Origin: Clostridiales bacterium
GTDB taxonomy: Bacteria > Bacillota > Clostridia > Tissierellales > Sedimentibacteraceae
Length of the DNA: 5,117 nucleotides
Assembly: GCA_003457065.1 (NCBI GenBank)
Contig: DMJQ01000122.1
Coordinates: 10,926-16,042 of the forward strand
Reading direction: 5' to 3'
Positions 1 through 5,117 of the stretch are shown here, in pieces; within the stretch, counting starts at the first letter, position 1, and every line of letters starts with the position of its first letter. Both the position numbers and the translations under genes were made by a program. Under the pieces are notes generated by a model, which worked only from the letters and a program-made list of their open reading frames with translations, did not search any database and was not told the DNA's origin.

Positions 1-7
1 CAGTCTC

Positions 8-52
8 ATTCACCAATTTATTTGTTCGCTATCGCTCACATAAATTGGGAAT
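8..52. repeat. Tandem palindromic repeat, unit 1
   Basis: The sequence can fold into a hairpin. CCAATTTAT (13-21) is perfectly complementary to ATAAATTGG (40-48). Four more pairs (ATTC at 8-11 with GAAT at 49-52) extend the stem past one bulged A. The 18-nt loop contains CTATCGCTCA (29-38). The same ten-base word recurs 59 bp downstream in the loop of unit 2, whose stem sequence differs but is still self-complementary. There is no T-tract, so it does not look like a terminator, and I see no ORF here. It is probably a member of a small dispersed intergenic repeat family. That is inference, since only two copies are visible. Confidence 0.6.
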
Positions 53-62
53 TCATTACGGT

Positions 63-116
63 TGACTTACCATCAATTTGTTCTTCACTATCGCTCAAAC
101 AAATTGGGTCAAGTCA
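63..116. repeat. Tandem palindromic repeat, unit 2
   Basis: This is the second copy of the hairpin. CAATTTGTT (74-82) pairs perfectly with AACAAATTG (98-106). The stem extends outward through ACC (69-71) with GGT (107-109) and TGACTT (63-68) with AAGTCA (111-116), about 18 pairs in all, interrupted only by an AT bulge at 72-73 and a C bulge at 110. The 15-nt loop carries CTATCGCTCA (88-97), as in unit 1. Stem changes relative to unit 1 occur on both arms, so pairing is kept. No gene overlaps it. Confidence 0.6.
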
Positions 117-140
117 CATATTGGATTGCGCTGCATAAGA

Positions 141-186
141 CCTACCGCTGTTTTTCTCTCCCTCCGGTCGGAAAATCAGGGTTAGG
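141..186. repeat. Imperfect inverted repeat (third hairpin)
   Basis: The arm at 141-156 (CCTACCGCTGTTTTTC) can pair with 171-186 (GAAAATCAGGGTTAGG) at 13 of 16 positions, around a C-rich 14-nt loop (157-170). It is more GC-rich than its surroundings. It does not share the loop word of the two upstream palindromes, so it may be a separate element or the far end of a composite intergenic repeat. No function can be assigned. Confidence 0.4.
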
Positions 187-191
187 GCTAT

Positions 192-237
192 AAAAAATAC
201 AACAAACATATTATATTTATATATATGTTTGTTGTAT
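192..237 (-). terminator. AT-rich intrinsic terminator of the CNNM/CorC gene
   Basis: A perfect 15-bp inverted repeat (197-211 with 223-237) surrounds an 11-nt loop. Read on the minus strand, the stem is followed by a run of six T (complement of 192-197, the first T still in the stem). It begins 19 bp beyond the stop codon of the minus-strand gene at 257-1519. Only three of the fifteen pairs are G-C, so the stem is weaker than the classic type, but its length, position and T-tract fit a rho-independent terminator. Confidence 0.7.
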
Positions 238-256
238 GGTAAATATATCTTAATAA

Positions 257-1519
257 TTACTGTGTAATATTTGCTTCTCTTTTGATTTTTTCTACTTGTA
301 TTTCCAAAACTTTTTTTGCTTCGGCTTTAGTAACTGTAATGTCCAAATCTTTGTAAACAATTCTGCCTCCTGCCTCCGGAATTTCCTCAAAAAGCATTGT
401 AATGAATCCGTTTACTGTTGTAACATCCATTTCTTCATCAGGCTCAAGTCCAAACAACTCAAACGTGTCATCAATGTCCGCGTTGCAGGAAATAAGGAAC
501 TTATCCTCGCCTATTTTCTTAAACCATTCAATTACTTCATCATGCTCATCCCAAATTTCACCTACAAGCTCTTCCATAATGTCTTCCATGGTCACCAGTC
601 CCTCGGTGCCGCCATATTCGTCTATTACAACTGCCATGTGAGCCTTTGATAGCTGCAGTTCTTTCAAAAGTTCTGAAATTTTCTTGTTAGGCGTAACATA
701 TAATGTTTTTGAAATAAATTTTTTTATATCTTTTTCTTTTCTGCTCAAAGCATGATAGAAATCTTTTTCATGCAGAACTCCTACAATGTTATCCATATCG
801 CCTTGAAATACAGGTAACCTGGAATAACCGCTCGTCAGGAATTTCTCTTTTATTACATCTAAATTTTCATTTTCTTCAATGCCCACAATATCGGTTCTCG
901 GAGTATATATGTCCTCTACGACAGTTTCGTTGAATTCTATTGCGGATCTTATTAAATCGCTTTCATTTTTATTGATAACACCTTCGTTTTCTACTTCATC
1001 AATCATGTTTCTCAATTCATCTTCTGTTATCGACGGAAGATTTTCGGACACGAATATCCTGCTGAATGTATTTCTGATCATGGAAAAGATAAAGTTTACG
1101 GGTGTACAGATAAAAATCAGTGATTTTATTGCAGGAGCTGAAAACATGGCAAATTTTTCAGGTGCAAATTTAGCTAAACCTTTAGGAATCATTTCTCCAA
1201 AAGTCAAAACAATTAAAATTGTAATAATTGTGGATATGATCATTCCGTAATTGTTAAAATGTTTGGCTATAGTAAATACTGCTAACGACGTTGCCGTAAT
1301 ATTTGCAATACTGTTAAAAATAAGAATTGTTGACATCAATACGTCATATTTTTCATCTAATTCCATAACCAGAAAAGCCTTCTTGTTATTTGAATTAGAC
1401 AAATTCTTCATTCTCATTCTGTTAAACTTAATAAAAGCTGTTTCTGCAGCAGAAAGAAATGCAGACATAACTAACAGCAAAATTAATATTACGACCCGAC
1501 TTATACCGTCATCGTCCAT
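257..1519 (-). CDS. CNNM/CBS/CorC-HlyC domain membrane protein (hemolysin C family)
   Basis: The 420-residue product has the full three-part architecture of the bacterial CNNM/CorC family, which includes Mg2+ efflux proteins of the MpfA/CorC type. An N-terminal DUF21/CNNM membrane domain (about 8-185) carries the hallmark SAFLSAAETAF (19-29) and GEMIPKG (108-114), the region that holds the ion-binding site in characterised members. A tandem CBS pair follows (about 205-320; TPRTDIV near 206 and DEYGGTEGLVTMEDIMEELV at 300-319), which in relatives binds ATP-Mg2+. A CorC_HlyC domain (about 335-410) ends the protein. The length is normal and nothing is broken. The ATG start follows GGGAG at 1532-1536 and places the first transmembrane helix at the N-terminus, as usual. 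The gene is monocistronic, with its own promoter and terminator. 'Hemolysin' is a legacy name; Mg2+/divalent cation export is the likeliest role, but the substrate is not proven by sequence. Confidence 0.93.
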   Translation of the reverse strand: MDDDGISRVVILILLLVMSAFLSAAETAFIKFNRMRMKNLSNSNNKKAFLVMELDEKYDVLMSTILIFNSIANITATSLAVFTIAKHFNNYGMIISTIITILIVLTFGEMIPKGLAKFAPEKFAMFSAPAIKSLIFICTPVNFIFSMIRNTFSRIFVSENLPSITEDELRNMIDEVENEGVINKNESDLIRSAIEFNETVVEDIYTPRTDIVGIEENENLDVIKEKFLTSGYSRLPVFQGDMDNIVGVLHEKDFYHALSRKEKDIKKFISKTLYVTPNKKISELLKELQLSKAHMAVVIDEYGGTEGLVTMEDIMEELVGEIWDEHDEVIEWFKKIGEDKFLISCNADIDDTFELFGLEPDEEMDVTTVNGFITMLFEEIPEAGGRIVYKDLDITVTKAEAKKVLEIQVEKIKREANITQ

Positions 1520-1531
1520 TATTGTAAATCA

Positions 1532-1536
1532 CTCCC
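1532..1536 (-). promoter_or_regulatory. Ribosome binding site of the CNNM/CorC gene
   Basis: On the minus strand, GGGAG followed by TGAT lies 12 nt before the ATG at 1519. The spacing is slightly long, but GGGAGTGAT matches the extended anti-Shine-Dalgarno complement well, and no other start codon lies closer in frame. Confidence 0.6.
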
Positions 1537-1559
1537 AATTTTCATATTATACATTTAAT

Positions 1560-1588
1560 ATTATAATATATACAAAGTCATGTGTCAA
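1560..1588 (-). promoter_or_regulatory. Consensus sigma-A promoter of the CNNM/CorC gene
   Basis: Read on the minus strand, TTGACA (1588-1583) and TATAAT (1565-1560) are both perfect consensus hexamers separated by the optimal 17 bp. Transcription would begin near 1552-1554, giving a leader of about 33 nt before the ATG at 1519. A second TATAAT at 1551-1546 lacks a good -35 box. Such a strong match suggests robust housekeeping expression. No operator-like palindrome overlaps it. Confidence 0.85.
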
Positions 1589-1718
1589 TTAATTTTCAGC
1601 TTACAATATCGGTGGCATATTAAGGAATATTACAGCAGCATAAAAATATATAATTTCGTAATAATAATAATGCCTTCACATAACAGATATTTGTATTTCG
1701 TAGCGTTCGCATTGAAAA
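1589..1718. other. Central part of the divergent intergenic region, no recognised element
   Basis: This AT-rich stretch lies between the two divergent promoters. I find no ORF with a ribosome binding site, no tRNA-like or riboswitch-like fold, and no strong inverted repeat. The flanking promoters and the phased TTAA words (1719 onward) account for the recognisable signals in this region. Confidence 0.5.
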
Positions 1719-1744
1719 TTAAACGAAAGTTAAGAAATTGTTAA
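1719..1744 (+). promoter_or_regulatory. Candidate response-regulator site: 11-bp phased TTAA direct repeats
   Basis: TTAA occurs at 1719, 1730 and 1741, exactly 11 bp apart, and GTTAA is shared by the last two copies. A fourth TTAA at 1750 breaks the phase. Direct repeats with one-helical-turn spacing next to a promoter are typical of OmpR/PhoB-family regulators; the Bacillus PhoP box is a series of TTAACA-like hexamers at 11-bp spacing. The repeats lie immediately upstream of and touching the -35 region of the glycosyltransferase promoter, a position suited to activation. In DNA this AT-rich the pattern could be chance. Confidence 0.3.
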
Positions 1745-1772
1745 TTGATTTAATTTGCAGGAATGCTATACT
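1745..1772 (+). promoter_or_regulatory. Extended -10 promoter of the glycosyltransferase gene
   Basis: TGCTATACT (1764-1772) gives an extended -10 (TG, one base, then TATACT with five of six consensus bases). The best -35 is TTGATT at 1745-1750 (four of six), 16 bp upstream. Transcription would start near 1779, leaving a leader of about 33 nt. The weak -35 combined with a good extended -10 is consistent with help from an upstream-bound activator. Confidence 0.65.
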
Positions 1773-1799
1773 GACAAAATGAAAGGGTAGACAAAATAT

Positions 1800-1804
1800 G
1801 GAGG
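1800..1804 (+). promoter_or_regulatory. Ribosome binding site that fixes the TTG start
   Basis: GGAGG at 1800-1804 sits 7 nt before the TTG at 1812, which is ideal spacing. An in-frame TAG at 1788 and the absence of ATG or GTG between it and 1812 leave TTG as the only plausible initiation codon. The first in-frame ATG lies 123 codons in, well inside the catalytic domain. Confidence 0.85.
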
Positions 1805-1811
1805 TAATAAA

Positions 1812-3068
1812 TTGTTATCGTTTATTAGCATATTTAATTTAGTTATATTTATATTATTTACAGGATTCTATTTTTATCAGTTTTATTACGTAATTATAGG
1901 ATTGTTCAAGGAAAGCAAAGTATTTGCTGCAAACAGGAATCATAAATACGCAGTTGTAATTGCTGCAAGGAATGAAAGCGCGGTTATCGCTCAGCTGATA
2001 AACAGCATTAAAAAACAAAAATATCCTTCTTCACTTGTGGATATCTATGTTGTGGCAGATAACTGCACCGACAACACTGCTGATGTGGCAAGGGAAGCAG
2101 GAGCAACTGTATTTGAAAGATTCAACAGGCAACTGGTAGGCAAAGGCTATGCTTTGGATTATGCGTTCAAAATAATCATGAACTACGATGTAAAATATGA
2201 AGGGTATTTTGTTTTTGACGCGGATAATTTGCTGGATGAAAATTATATAGCAGAAATGAACAAGGTATTTGATCATGGTTATAAAATAATCACAAGCTAC
2301 AGGAATTCCAAAAACTATGACACAAACTGGCTTTCAGCCGGATATTCATTGTGGTTTTTAAGAGAAGCCAAGTACTTAAACAATTCCAGAATGATATTAA
2401 ACACAGGCTGTGCAATTTCAGGCACAGGATTTATGGTCAGCGATGAAATAGTCAGGAAAAATAATGGCTGGAAACATCACTTATTGACAGAAGATATTGA
2501 ATTTTCAATTGACAACGCAATACAGGGCGAAAAGATAGGTTACTGCGGAAATGCTGTACTGTATGATGAGCAGCCTTATTTATTTGAACAGTCATGGAAT
2601 CAAAGACTTCGATGGGCTAAAGGATTTTATCAGGTATTTGCCAAGTACGGCAAAAACTTGTTCAAGAGCATATTTACAAAAAGAAGCTTCTGCTGCTATG
2701 ATATGTTTGTTACCATAACTCCGGCATTGTTTTTATCATTATTCAGTGTTGCTATTAACGTTGTATTCTTGACCATAGGTTTAATTAACATAGAAACCAA
2801 TCCGGCAATTATACAGGAAACATCGACTGCTATAATGATGTCAGTAGTTAATTCTTACATTGTACTGTTTGCACTGGGATTAATTACAACAATTACAGAA
2901 TGGAAACAAATCAATTCAAGCCCTTGGAATAAAATAAAATATTTATTTTCATTCCCGGTTTTCATATTCACTTATGTTCCGATTTCAATTGTAGCATTGT
3001 GCAAAAAAATCGAATGGAAACCAATAACACACAGCATTGCTAAATCTATTGAGGAAGTAAGACAATAA
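1812..3068 (+). CDS. Membrane-bound family 2 glycosyltransferase (COG1215/BcsA-like)
   Basis: The 418-residue protein is predicted to transfer a sugar from a nucleotide-sugar donor at the cytoplasmic face of the membrane. One N-terminal membrane helix (about 5-31) precedes a GT-A catalytic domain. Visible there are the nucleotide-binding segment VVIAARNES (48-56), VADNCTDNT (81-89), the metal-binding DADN (136-139), the TED motif with the presumed catalytic base (226-228), and QRLRW (264-268), the QxxRW signature shared with cellulose, hyaluronan and poly-GlcNAc synthases. Three more hydrophobic segments follow (about 298-325, 341-363, 375-397). This is far fewer helices than BcsA and no PilZ domain is present, so a small glycolipid or short polymer product is as likely as a polysaccharide. 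Donor and acceptor cannot be told from sequence. It stands alone with its own promoter; no exporter or partner gene is adjacent. TTG start. Confidence 0.9.
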   Translation: MLSFISIFNLVIFILFTGFYFYQFYYVIIGLFKESKVFAANRNHKYAVVIAARNESAVIAQLINSIKKQKYPSSLVDIYVVADNCTDNTADVAREAGATVFERFNRQLVGKGYALDYAFKIIMNYDVKYEGYFVFDADNLLDENYIAEMNKVFDHGYKIITSYRNSKNYDTNWLSAGYSLWFLREAKYLNNSRMILNTGCAISGTGFMVSDEIVRKNNGWKHHLLTEDIEFSIDNAIQGEKIGYCGNAVLYDEQPYLFEQSWNQRLRWAKGFYQVFAKYGKNLFKSIFTKRSFCCYDMFVTITPALFLSLFSVAINVVFLTIGLINIETNPAIIQETSTAIMMSVVNSYIVLFALGLITTITEWKQINSSPWNKIKYLFSFPVFIFTYVPISIVALCKKIEWKPITHSIAKSIEEVRQ

Positions 3069-3080
3069 GCTTAAAAACTC

Positions 3081-3111
3081 AAGGGGAAAAACCTGTAGTT
3101 TCTCCCCTTTT
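3081..3111. terminator. Bidirectional intrinsic terminator between convergent genes
   Basis: AAGGGGA (3081-3087) pairs with TCCCCTT (3103-3109). After one A/C mismatch, AAAC (3089-3092) pairs with GTTT (3098-3101), closing a five-base loop. On the plus strand the stem runs into TTTTATATT, ending glycosyltransferase transcription. On the minus strand it is followed, three bases on, by five T (complement of 3073-3077), ending the orr operon. It lies in the 51-bp gap between the two stop codons, so one element serves both transcripts. Confidence 0.85.
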
Positions 3112-3119
3112 ATATTGAA

Positions 3120-4193
3120 TTAATTTACGTATACTCTTTCCACATATGAGCTGCTTGTTGTGGCTCTTAATAAACTTGAATAGCTTAATTTTAATTTGAC
3201 AATGTCCCCTACTTTATAATCTATGCGGGAGTTGTCAACATTTAAAATTAAATGGTCAGAACTTGCGCCCAATACGGATATTTCAGAGTCTATAGGATGC
3301 AGGTTTTCAGGATCAACATCCTGTCTCCCTACTGCTATTATGGCTCTTTTAATTATTCCCAAGTCTTCATAAACAGGTTTATTTCCGAAGGCATCAACTC
3401 CTGTTTCTCCAACCGGAATGGATTGTTTTTTCTTTAATTCTATTATTTCGGCTTCCAGCGTGAACGCATCGTCACAGAAACCTTCGAGCATCTGGCTGTA
3501 AGCAGTTTCGTCTCCCAATAAAAATGCTTCACCAACCCTTAAATTGTTTATTCCTTCAGGAAGTTCATTTCTTCCGATTAAATATACCGAACTGGAATTC
3601 CCGCCCGATATCATCTGTAGTTTAATATTGAATTTTTTCTCTATTTTTGCCGCTGTTTCAACCAAAACAGAAAGATTTTCCTTCTTGGGTATTACAGCGC
3701 CGTAGCATGTTAAATTAACACCCAGACCGTACAGTTCAATATTTGAAAGCTCAAGTATATCTTCAACCGCATGGTAAATTTCATCTTCATCTTTGAAAAA
3801 TATACCTTCCCGCAAATCTCCCAAGTCGATCATCAGAAGTATCTTATGTTTTTTGTCCTGCTTTGCCGCAGCTTCATTAAGTCTCTTAATTGTTTCAATT
3901 TCAGAGTTTAATGATATGTCAGCATAACGCACTACTTCATCTGCTTCGGACATCATAGGCAGTCTTAAAAGAACTCTTCCCTTTTTTGTTCCCTCATATT
4001 TTTTCAGATTTTGGATTCTTGAATCTGCAAGATAATCAATGTCTGATTCTTCGAGCAATTTATATACTTCCATATCTGCGCAGCATCCTTTTGTAACTAT
4101 CATAAGGGAACATCCCGAGCCCTTTACCATTTTTATTGTCTTGTCCAGATTATTTTTTACTTTTTTTAAATCAATTACCAATCTGGGATACAT
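3120..4193 (-). CDS. orr: Ornithine racemase (alanine/ornithine racemase family, PLP-dependent)
   Basis: The 357-residue product interconverts L- and D-ornithine in the cytoplasm, the entry step of the reductive-side ornithine branch used by Stickland fermenters; D-ornithine then feeds OraS/OraE aminomutase. The fold is the fold-type III racemase barrel. The PLP lysine is K35 in VTKG, GGNSSS (197-202) should bind the cofactor phosphate, and LRVGEAFLLG (218-227) is the family's counterpart of the alanine racemase RxGE region. The C-terminal part has SSDHLILNVDNS (311-322) and ends in LLRATTSSSYVERVYVN, as in annotated Orr proteins. It is full length, and the ATG start has a strong ribosome binding site. 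It follows a MutL/GlmL-type gene at 9 bp, the arrangement expected at the end of the ornithine oxidation cluster. Alanine or lysine racemase activity is the main alternative; the neighbour favours ornithine. Confidence 0.88.
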   Translation of the reverse strand: MYPRLVIDLKKVKNNLDKTIKMVKGSGCSLMIVTKGCCADMEVYKLLEESDIDYLADSRIQNLKKYEGTKKGRVLLRLPMMSEADEVVRYADISLNSEIETIKRLNEAAAKQDKKHKILLMIDLGDLREGIFFKDEDEIYHAVEDILELSNIELYGLGVNLTCYGAVIPKKENLSVLVETAAKIEKKFNIKLQMISGGNSSSVYLIGRNELPEGINNLRVGEAFLLGDETAYSQMLEGFCDDAFTLEAEIIELKKKQSIPVGETGVDAFGNKPVYEDLGIIKRAIIAVGRQDVDPENLHPIDSEISVLGASSDHLILNVDNSRIDYKVGDIVKLKLSYSSLLRATTSSSYVERVYVN

Positions 4194-4199
4194 ATTATT

Positions 4200-4204
4200 C
4201 TCCT
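4200..4204 (-). promoter_or_regulatory. Ribosome binding site of orr, overlapping the upstream stop codon
   Basis: On the minus strand, AGGAG lies 6 nt before the orr ATG, and its first two bases are the AG of the TAG stop codon of the upstream gene. Ribosomes finishing the MutL/GlmL-type gene would release on the orr initiation site, so translational coupling is likely. Confidence 0.8.
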
Positions 4205-5117
4205 ATTCTATTCTCAAGCTCTTTTTCATCAATTTGACAGCATCTTCCCGGTAGCTCTTTGACAGCACTCCCAAAGAAGACAATATATAATCTTCATCAA
4301 TCAATATTTTTGCAGCTAAAGTTGGATACAGTTCCTGCTCCTTGCCGTGAGTCTTTACCTTTTCAAGTATTTCTTTTTTGTGAGGAAGCCTTGTAAGAGC
4401 TCCGCCTGTTCCTATGATGTATTTTATTGCAGTTAAATCTTTTCCCTCAGCTACAGTCCTTTTTCCGGATGCCGTATAAAAATATCTCAAATGTCCCGCA
4501 TGTCTCTCCAGCGATGTTAAAACAGCCTCTGTTGTCATACGTTCAACGAATTGTCTTTCTCTGTCGGTTTTAGGTATGGGTTTGTAATTTGCAAGGATTT
4601 CATCCGCGTCCGGAAATTCCTTTTTAATGTTGTCTATTCCTATTTTTTCGACAACGTGATTTACATTTACATATACCCCGAGATCACCTTCAACCGTACG
4701 TTTTGCTTCCGGTTCCGGATTTATTAAAATTGAGTTTATTTCTTCGGATCCGTTTGTAACTGAATGAACATCTGTTGTAGCCCCGCCCACATCAAATACA
4801 ACCAAATCTCCAAGTTCATCTTTTAAAACTCTGGCTGCTTCCATAACAGCTCCCGGTGTGGGAATAATCGGCCCCTTAACAAGTTCTCGAACCTTGCTCA
4901 TTCCCGGAGCATGAATTATGTGTTCCTCGAAAGCATCCTGTATAATCTTTCTTGTAGGTTCTACAACGAGAGTATCGATTTTCGGATATACATTTTCAAC
5001 TATATAGACCTGATTGCCTGCTTCTTCGCACATCAGCCTGACTTCTTCCTGGTTTTCAATATTGCCCGCATATATGACGGGGATATTCAAACCCATTGAC
5101 AGAATCATTTCAAGGTT
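4203..5117 (-). CDS. MutL/GlmL-family ATPase, likely aminomutase-associated (5' end outside the window)
   Basis: The reading frame stays open to the right edge, so the N-terminus is missing. About 304 residues are visible of a family usually near 460. Numbering from the methionine codon at 5108, which is internal, the phosphate-binding motif FDVGGATTDVHS (105-116) and the GTGGALTRLP turn (233-242) identify an ASKHA-fold (actin/Hsp70-like) ATPase of the MutL/GlmL family. These proteins accompany adenosylcobalamin-dependent carbon-skeleton mutases and aminomutases and are thought to reactivate or chaperone the B12 enzyme. 'MutL' here is unrelated to the DNA mismatch repair protein. Directly upstream of orr, it most likely serves D-ornithine 4,5-aminomutase (OraS/OraE), with those genes beyond the edge. 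Glutamate mutase or lysine 5,6-aminomutase are alternatives that the neighbour makes less likely. The operon promoter is out of view. Confidence 0.9.
   Translation of the reverse strand, partial: NLEMILSMGLNIPVIYAGNIENQEEVRLMCEEAGNQVYIVENVYPKIDTLVVEPTRKIIQDAFEEHIIHAPGMSKVRELVKGPIIPTPGAVMEAARVLKDELGDLVVFDVGGATTDVHSVTNGSEEINSILINPEPEAKRTVEGDLGVYVNVNHVVEKIGIDNIKKEFPDADEILANYKPIPKTDRERQFVERMTTEAVLTSLERHAGHLRYFYTASGKRTVAEGKDLTAIKYIIGTGGALTRLPHKKEILEKVKTHGKEQELYPTLAAKILIDEDYILSSLGVLSKSYREDAVKLMKKSLRIE

Noticed and set aside
8..116. CRISPR array or integron attC sites (59-bp period)
   Set aside because: There are only two units, the repeated part is a loop word rather than a constant repeat, and no GTTRRRY/RYYYAAC core pair characteristic of attC is seen.
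296..1592. Several plus-strand open frames of 79-123 codons opposite the CNNM/CorC gene
   Set aside because: They are antisense to a full-length gene with clear family motifs, and their translations show no recognisable domain.
1589..1811. Riboswitch or T-box leader before the glycosyltransferase
   Set aside because: The predicted leader from the promoter at 1767-1772 is only about 33 nt, too short for these elements, and no conserved riboswitch motif is visible.
2031..2276. Minus-strand open frame inside the glycosyltransferase
   Set aside because: It lies antisense to the conserved GT2 catalytic domain and has no independent support.
3252..5099. Plus-strand open frames opposite orr and the MutL/GlmL gene
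   Set aside because: They are short, overlap strongly conserved coding sequence on the other strand, and have no domain content.
5106..5108. ATG at 5108 as the true start of the MutL/GlmL gene
   Set aside because: The frame continues upstream to the window edge (codons for N, L, E), the family is about 460 residues, and no ribosome binding site is visible before it, so it is an internal methionine.

Overview
The window is AT-rich, with clostridial-style gene structure: strong Shine-Dalgarno sites, a TTG start, and short AT-rich intergenic hairpins. The last two genes, an ornithine racemase and a MutL/GlmL-type ATPase, belong to the anaerobic ornithine oxidation cluster known from Stickland-fermenting Clostridia such as Clostridium (Acetoanaerobium) sticklandii. 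An amino-acid-fermenting Firmicute of the Clostridia/Tissierellia type is therefore the likely host. The genus is inference.

Layout, left to right. Bases 1-190 hold no gene but contain three hairpin-forming segments. Two of these are tandem palindromes with nearly the same loop and different, yet still complementary, stems. Bases 192-237 are an AT-rich terminator serving the minus-strand gene at 257-1519, which encodes a CNNM/CBS/CorC-HlyC membrane protein. That gene is read from a perfect-consensus promoter (TTGACA, 17 bp, TATAAT) in a divergent intergenic region (1520-1811). On the other side of this region an extended -10 promoter drives a plus-strand membrane glycosyltransferase of family GT2 (1812-3068, TTG start). 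Three TTAA words spaced exactly 11 bp apart lie just upstream of and across its -35 region, a pattern like binding sites of OmpR/PhoB-family regulators.

The glycosyltransferase converges on the minus-strand operon at right. One hairpin (3081-3109) sits between the two stop codons and can terminate from both sides. The operon runs from the right edge: a MutL/GlmL-family protein, truncated by the window, then ornithine racemase (orr) 9 bp downstream, with its Shine-Dalgarno touching the upstream stop codon. In the known pathway Orr converts L-ornithine to D-ornithine, the substrate of adenosylcobalamin- and PLP-dependent D-ornithine 4,5-aminomutase (OraS/OraE). The MutL-like ATPase is thought to maintain or reactivate the B12 mutase. 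The remaining genes (ord, ortA, ortB, oraS, oraE) are expected beyond the right edge.

Nothing here demands a new biological system. The least explained elements are the tandem hairpins at 8-116 and the 11-bp phased repeats before the glycosyltransferase.
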